NCBI GenBank assembly: GCA_001795315.1
Contig: MGOH01000041.1
Coordinates: forward strand, 1 to 8,262
Origin: Chloroflexi bacterium RBG_19FT_COMBO_48_23
GTDB lineage: Bacteria > Chloroflexota > Dehalococcoidia > GIF9 > UBA5620
Reading direction: 5' to 3'
DNA length: 8,262 nucleotides
A model generated the notes under the pieces. The model searched no databases. It was not told where the DNA came from and saw only the letters and a list, made by a program, of their open reading frames with translations. A program made the position numbers and the translations under genes. This document shows positions 7,141-8,262 of this stretch, piece by piece; position 1 is the first letter of the stretch; each line of letters starts with the position of its first letter.

Positions 7141-7161
7141 GGGGATGGGGGTAGGGGAGGG
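7114..7161 (+). repeat. G-run tract with G-quadruplex potential
   Basis: Eight runs of three to six G separated by one to four A/T bases in 48 bases, for example GGGGATGGGGGTAGGGGAGG. This satisfies the usual pattern for intramolecular G-quadruplexes in the plus strand or its RNA. It overlaps the strands that can pair with the upstream C-rich segments. Confidence 0.6.
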
Positions 7162-7243
7162 TACTCCCACTGTAACAGGCAGTAACCTGTCAATGGGTCA
7201 GTAAGACCATGGAGCCGGTGTGAGTCCGGTATGAGTGAGATTT

Positions 7244-7277
7244 CTATCGTTTCCCAGCTCTCAAATGGGAAAGATAG
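7244..7277 (+). other. 12-bp hairpin with one bulged G
   Basis: CTATC-G-TTTCCCA pairs with TGGGAAA-GATAG around a 9-base loop (GCTCTCAAA); only G7249 is unpaired. The flanks AGTCCG (7223-7228) and CGGACT (7279-7284) can also pair and close this hairpin into a longer arm, in competition with the small T-arm-like hairpin at 7214-7230. Confidence 0.65.
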
Positions 7278-7319
7278 TCGGACTGCCTTAGTGCAGAGCG
7301 GACAGCGCTCCGAGTGCGA

Positions 7320-7341
7320 TGTCTATGGTCATCCATAGATA
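7320..7341 (+). other. 9-bp hairpin with TCAT tetraloop
   Basis: TGTCTATGG pairs with CCATAGATA around TCAT. One G-U pair (G7321-T7340) exists only in plus-strand RNA. The strand TCTATGGTC recurs at 8199-8207. Confidence 0.6.
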
Positions 7342-7374
7342 CGGAGGTCCAAGCCCGTAACCAGACCCAAGTAG

Positions 7375-7400
7375 GATATGGCAGGATGGCCTGTCATATT
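7375..7400 (+). other. 11-bp hairpin with ATGG tetraloop
   Basis: GATATGGCAGG pairs with CCTGTCATATT around ATGG. Two G-U pairs (G7375-T7400, G7381-T7394) would be A-C mismatches on the opposite strand, so this stem is complete only in a rightward transcript. Confidence 0.65.
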
Positions 7401-7435
7401 GCGAAGGGTACATCGTAGTTCATTGCAGCCACAAT

Positions 7436-7489
7436 TGCCCATCTGTTCCTTATAATGGTTGGGCATACATAGTAAGTAAAGCTATAAGG
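7436..7489 (+). other. Possible H-type pseudoknot
   Basis: Stem 1: TGCCCA (7436-7441) with TGGGCA (7460-7465). Its loop holds CCTTATA (7448-7454), the exact complement of TATAAGG (7483-7489). Loops of 6, 5 and 17 bases allow both stems at once. The second stem alone would be expected by chance at this length, so the geometry is the main argument. Confidence 0.4.
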
Positions 7490-7552
7490 TGCAGGTATTC
7501 TCTGCAACAACAAGTCTGCTTATCGCTGTGCAGTGGCGAACAGTGAGAGGTC

Positions 7553-7597
7553 CCTCCTGAAGGGTGTTACAGCCAGGTTCGAGTCCTGCCAGGAGGT
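7553..7597 (+). other. tRNA-like acceptor-stem/T-arm minihelix
   Basis: CCTCCTG (7553-7559) pairs perfectly with CAGGAGG (7590-7596), seven pairs as in a tRNA acceptor stem, followed by one unpaired T. Directly inside on the 3' side is a T-arm: CAGG/CCTG stem (7574-7577/7585-7588) with loop TTCGAGT, which matches the canonical TTCRANT T-loop. Instead of D and anticodon arms there are 13 bases (7560-7572). No CCA is encoded. Known background: acceptor/T-arm minihelices are minimal substrates for RNase P and other tRNA enzymes. It cannot be a decoding tRNA. It might end the structured RNA or mark a processing site ahead of the 73-aa gene. Confidence 0.55.
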
Positions 7598-7601
7598 ATG
7601 G

Positions 7602-7620
7602 TTCTATCAACCCATCTATA
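7602..7620 (+). repeat. Direct repeat, copy 1
   Basis: TTCTATCAACCCATCTATA matches bases 7880-7898 at 18 of 19 positions (T7617 against C7895). Copy 2 forms the left arm of a terminator hairpin; copy 1 has no matching right arm directly after it. Confidence 0.75.
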
Positions 7621-7647
7621 CGACTCTTATAAGGAAGGAGAAATATC

Positions 7648-7869
7648 ATCGATAATCTGTTTCGCTTAAAGTTCACGTTCTTTGAATATCCTGTGCTTGT
7701 GCTTGTGCGTATTCAGGAAATCGGTACCAATATAGATGACTCTGAAACAGTATGGCACACAAACACACTGGATAGAGACATACCAGAACTATCTGGATTA
7801 AGTGATAAGCAGGTTGAGCAGGCAATAACTGATGCTATCGAAGAGCGTGGTTGGCCTGTGATGCTGTAA
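7648..7869 (+). CDS. Hypothetical 73-aa protein with apparent ATC start
   Basis: The frame IDNLFRLKFTFFEYPVLVLV... is open from an in-frame TAA at 7630 to the TAA at 7867-7869 and ends 'EERGWPVML'. A strong ribosome binding site (AAGGAAGGAG, 7631-7640) sits 7 bases before ATC at 7648 (another ATC at 7645). No ATG, GTG or TTG lies within reach; the first GTG is at 7693, 52 bases past the ribosome binding site, and CTG at 7657 is 16 bases away. So either a rare AUC codon is used, or an ATG has been lost by mutation or sequence error. The protein has a hydrophobic beta-like N-terminus and a helical acidic C-terminus ('LSDKQVEQAITDAIEE'). No family recognised. It follows the structured RNA by about 50 bases and is followed by a terminator. 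Confidence 0.6.
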   Translation: MDNLFRLKFTFFEYPVLVLVRIQEIGTNIDDSETVWHTNTLDRDIPELSGLSDKQVEQAITDAIEERGWPVML

Positions 7870-7879
7870 AGATCGCTTA

Positions 7880-7898
7880 TTCTATCAACCCATCCATA
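7880..7898 (+). repeat. Direct repeat, copy 2
   Basis: TTCTATCAACCCATCCATA, 18 of 19 identical to 7602-7620. Its last ten bases are the left arm and loop of the terminator hairpin. The two copies bracket the 73-aa gene. Confidence 0.75.
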
Positions 7899-7913
7899 AG
7901 GATGGGCTTTTTG
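7889..7913 (+). terminator. Rho-independent terminator or attenuator
   Basis: CCCATCC (7889-7895), loop ATAA, GGATGGG (7900-7906): seven perfect pairs followed by CTTTTTG. It lies 20 bases after the stop of the 73-aa gene and only about 8 bases before the ribosome binding site of the next gene. No promoter is evident between them, so it may act as a partial terminator that tunes read-through. Confidence 0.8.
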
Positions 7914-7931
7914 TTTCTATAGGAGGTTGTG

Positions 7932-8138
7932 ATGTCATATACCCGTAATTCCAAGAAGAGGGGAGGCAAGCTGCGACTTGTCCTCCCTGACAATCCTCCG
8001 AAGCCAGACCCTGTTCTGGCAAAAGAGGAAAAGCCAATCCCTTCCCAGGTAATCTGGGGAGGAGAACATCGGGTCCGGGTTTCCCCCGGAGTGTACCGGC
8101 TGTGGGACATCGATATGGTTCACTTCCCGGAGGGTTAG
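7932..8138 (+). CDS. Hypothetical 68-aa protein
   Basis: ATG at 7932 with a full AGGAGG 5 bases upstream; a GTG directly before it is less likely. It begins MSYTRNSKKRGGKLRLVLPD. A basic N-terminal third is followed by a proline-rich linker ('DNPPKPDPVLAKEEKPIP') and a C-terminal part 'VIWGGEHRVRVSPGVYRLWD', which looks like a small beta fold. No family recognised. A basic, proline-linked architecture could suit nucleic-acid or protein binding, but that is a guess. A 6-bp hairpin (TCCGGG/CCCGGA, 8074-8090) lies inside the coding region. Confidence 0.72.
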   Translation: MSYTRNSKKRGGKLRLVLPDNPPKPDPVLAKEEKPIPSQVIWGGEHRVRVSPGVYRLWDIDMVHFPEG

Positions 8139-8145
8139 CCGAGGG

Positions 8146-8168
8146 CTACTGCTTAGGGGGAGCAGTAG
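8146..8168 (+). other. 8-bp hairpin between two small genes
   Basis: CTACTGCT pairs perfectly with AGCAGTAG around a 7-base loop TAGGGGG. An alternative stem TAGCC/GGCTA (8136-8148), which includes the stop codon of the 68-aa gene, competes for its left arm. There is no T-run, so it is not a terminator. Confidence 0.6.
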
Positions 8169-8177
8169 TAAGGCCAA

Positions 8178-8197
8178 TGCAGGTCCCAAGTCCTGCA
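8178..8197 (+). other. T-arm-like hairpin before the next gene
   Basis: TGCAGG pairs with CCTGCA around TCCCAAGT. The stem and the GGTC-AAGTCC core look like a tRNA T-arm, but the loop has 8 bases instead of 7 and no acceptor stem was found around it. It lies about 15 bases upstream of a perfect ribosome binding site. Confidence 0.5.
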
Positions 8198-8227
8198 AAT
8201 CTATGGTCTTGAAGGAGGTGACAAATC

Positions 8228-8262
8228 ATGGAGTACGGTGAAGGATCAAGGGGAAGGCGTTT
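8228..8262 (+). CDS. Start of another rightward gene, truncated by the window
   Basis: ATG at 8228 follows AAGGAGGTGA (8212-8221), a full complement to the 16S anti-Shine-Dalgarno, with a 6-base gap. Only MEYGEGSRGRR is visible before the window ends. Nothing can be said of its function. The strength of the ribosome binding site is the reason for listing it. Confidence 0.6.
   Translation, partial: MEYGEGSRGRR

Larger units (their letters stand above)
7023..7600 (+). ncRNA. Candidate large structured non-coding RNA
   Basis: About 580 bases with no credible protein gene on either strand but dense self-complementarity. Stems seen, in order: 7073-7082/7089-7098 (10 bp), 7155-7159/7164-7168 (5 bp), 7175-7179/7186-7190 (5 bp, loop CAGTAA), 7196-7199/7205-7208 (loop AGTAA), 7214-7218/7226-7230 (5 bp), 7244-7256/7266-7277 (12 bp, one bulged G), 7296-7300/7306-7310 (5 bp), 7320-7328/7333-7341 (9 bp), 7375-7385/7390-7400 (11 bp), a possible pseudoknot at 7436-7489, 7490-7494/7502-7506 (5 bp), and an acceptor/T-arm minihelix at 7553-7596. 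G-U pairs in three of these stems would be A-C mismatches on the other strand, which favours plus-strand transcription. Size, phage context and a tRNA-like element recall GOLLD and ROOL RNAs, but no consensus of either was recognised. Exact ends are uncertain. Confidence 0.5.

Noticed and set aside
7160..7240. Conventional tRNA gene with a GTA anticodon
   Set aside because: The loop CAGTAAG has A instead of the nearly invariant T33, the acceptor stem cannot be completed, and the T-loop TGTGAGT is non-canonical.
7211..7350. RNase P RNA, group II domain V or group I intron core
   Set aside because: Short resemblances such as GAGCCGG and AGTCCGG exist, but the conserved cores and the required long-range pairings were not found.
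7170..7600. tmRNA
   Set aside because: The layout is reminiscent, but the conserved 5' D-loop segment, a tag reading frame and a CCA end are missing, and the local acceptor pairing is better than the long-range one.
7482..7676. Minus-strand 64-codon frame in the intergenic region
   Set aside because: No ribosome binding site; it runs antisense to the tRNA-like element and the start of the 73-aa gene.
7877..8198. Minus-strand frames opposite the 68-aa gene
   Set aside because: Antisense to a gene with a full AGGAGG site; they lack their own ribosome binding sites.
8130..8200. Conventional tRNA gene between the two right-hand genes
   Set aside because: D-like, anticodon-like and T-like hairpins are present, but the anticodon loop TAGGGGG lacks T33, the T-loop has eight bases, and no acceptor stem closes them.
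1..8262. CRISPR array, insertion sequence or attachment site
   Set aside because: No regularly spaced repeats, no transposase or integrase frame, and no tRNA-derived duplication was seen.

Overview
This window is part of the genome of a tailed double-stranded DNA bacteriophage or prophage (Caudoviricetes). It carries the head and packaging module: terminase large subunit, SPP1-type portal, scaffold, HK97-fold (N4 gp56-like) major capsid protein and the start of a head-tail adaptor gene. Strong Shine-Dalgarno sequences before most genes and sigma70-like promoters point to a bacterial host, which I cannot name. No integrase, repressor or host gene is visible, so lifestyle is undecided.

Left part (1-6826), all on the minus strand and read right to left. 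Five small overlapping genes (99-aa membrane protein, 64 aa, 89 aa, 41 aa, 50 aa) lead into the terminase gene, which starts with GTG inside the last small gene. After a 197-base gap holding a good promoter and a perfect palindrome comes a second block: portal (TTG start), scaffold, major capsid protein and adaptor, spaced by 3 to 13 bases. Portal, scaffold and capsid build the prohead, the terminase pumps DNA through the portal, and the adaptor closes the filled head. The portal leader can fold so that its ribosome binding site is covered, which fits the low copy number a portal needs next to scaffold and capsid.

Middle part (6827-7647) has no credible protein gene on either strand. After a probable pair of divergent promoters, about 580 bases (7023-7600) are densely self-complementary: a G-rich tract with competing C-rich partners, several 7-12 bp hairpins, a possible H-type pseudoknot, and at its right end an acceptor-stem/T-arm minihelix with a canonical T-loop but no D or anticodon arm. 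Several G-U pairs in these stems exist only if the plus strand is transcribed. This is the most unusual part of the window and may be a large structured phage RNA. Known giant phage RNAs (GOLLD, ROOL) are the obvious comparison, but I cannot identify it as either.

Right part (7648-8262) reads rightwards: a 73-aa gene that appears to start with ATC, a terminator-like hairpin sharing a 19-base repeat with the end of the RNA region, a 68-aa gene, two more hairpins (one resembling a T-arm), and the first codons of another gene behind a perfect ribosome binding site.
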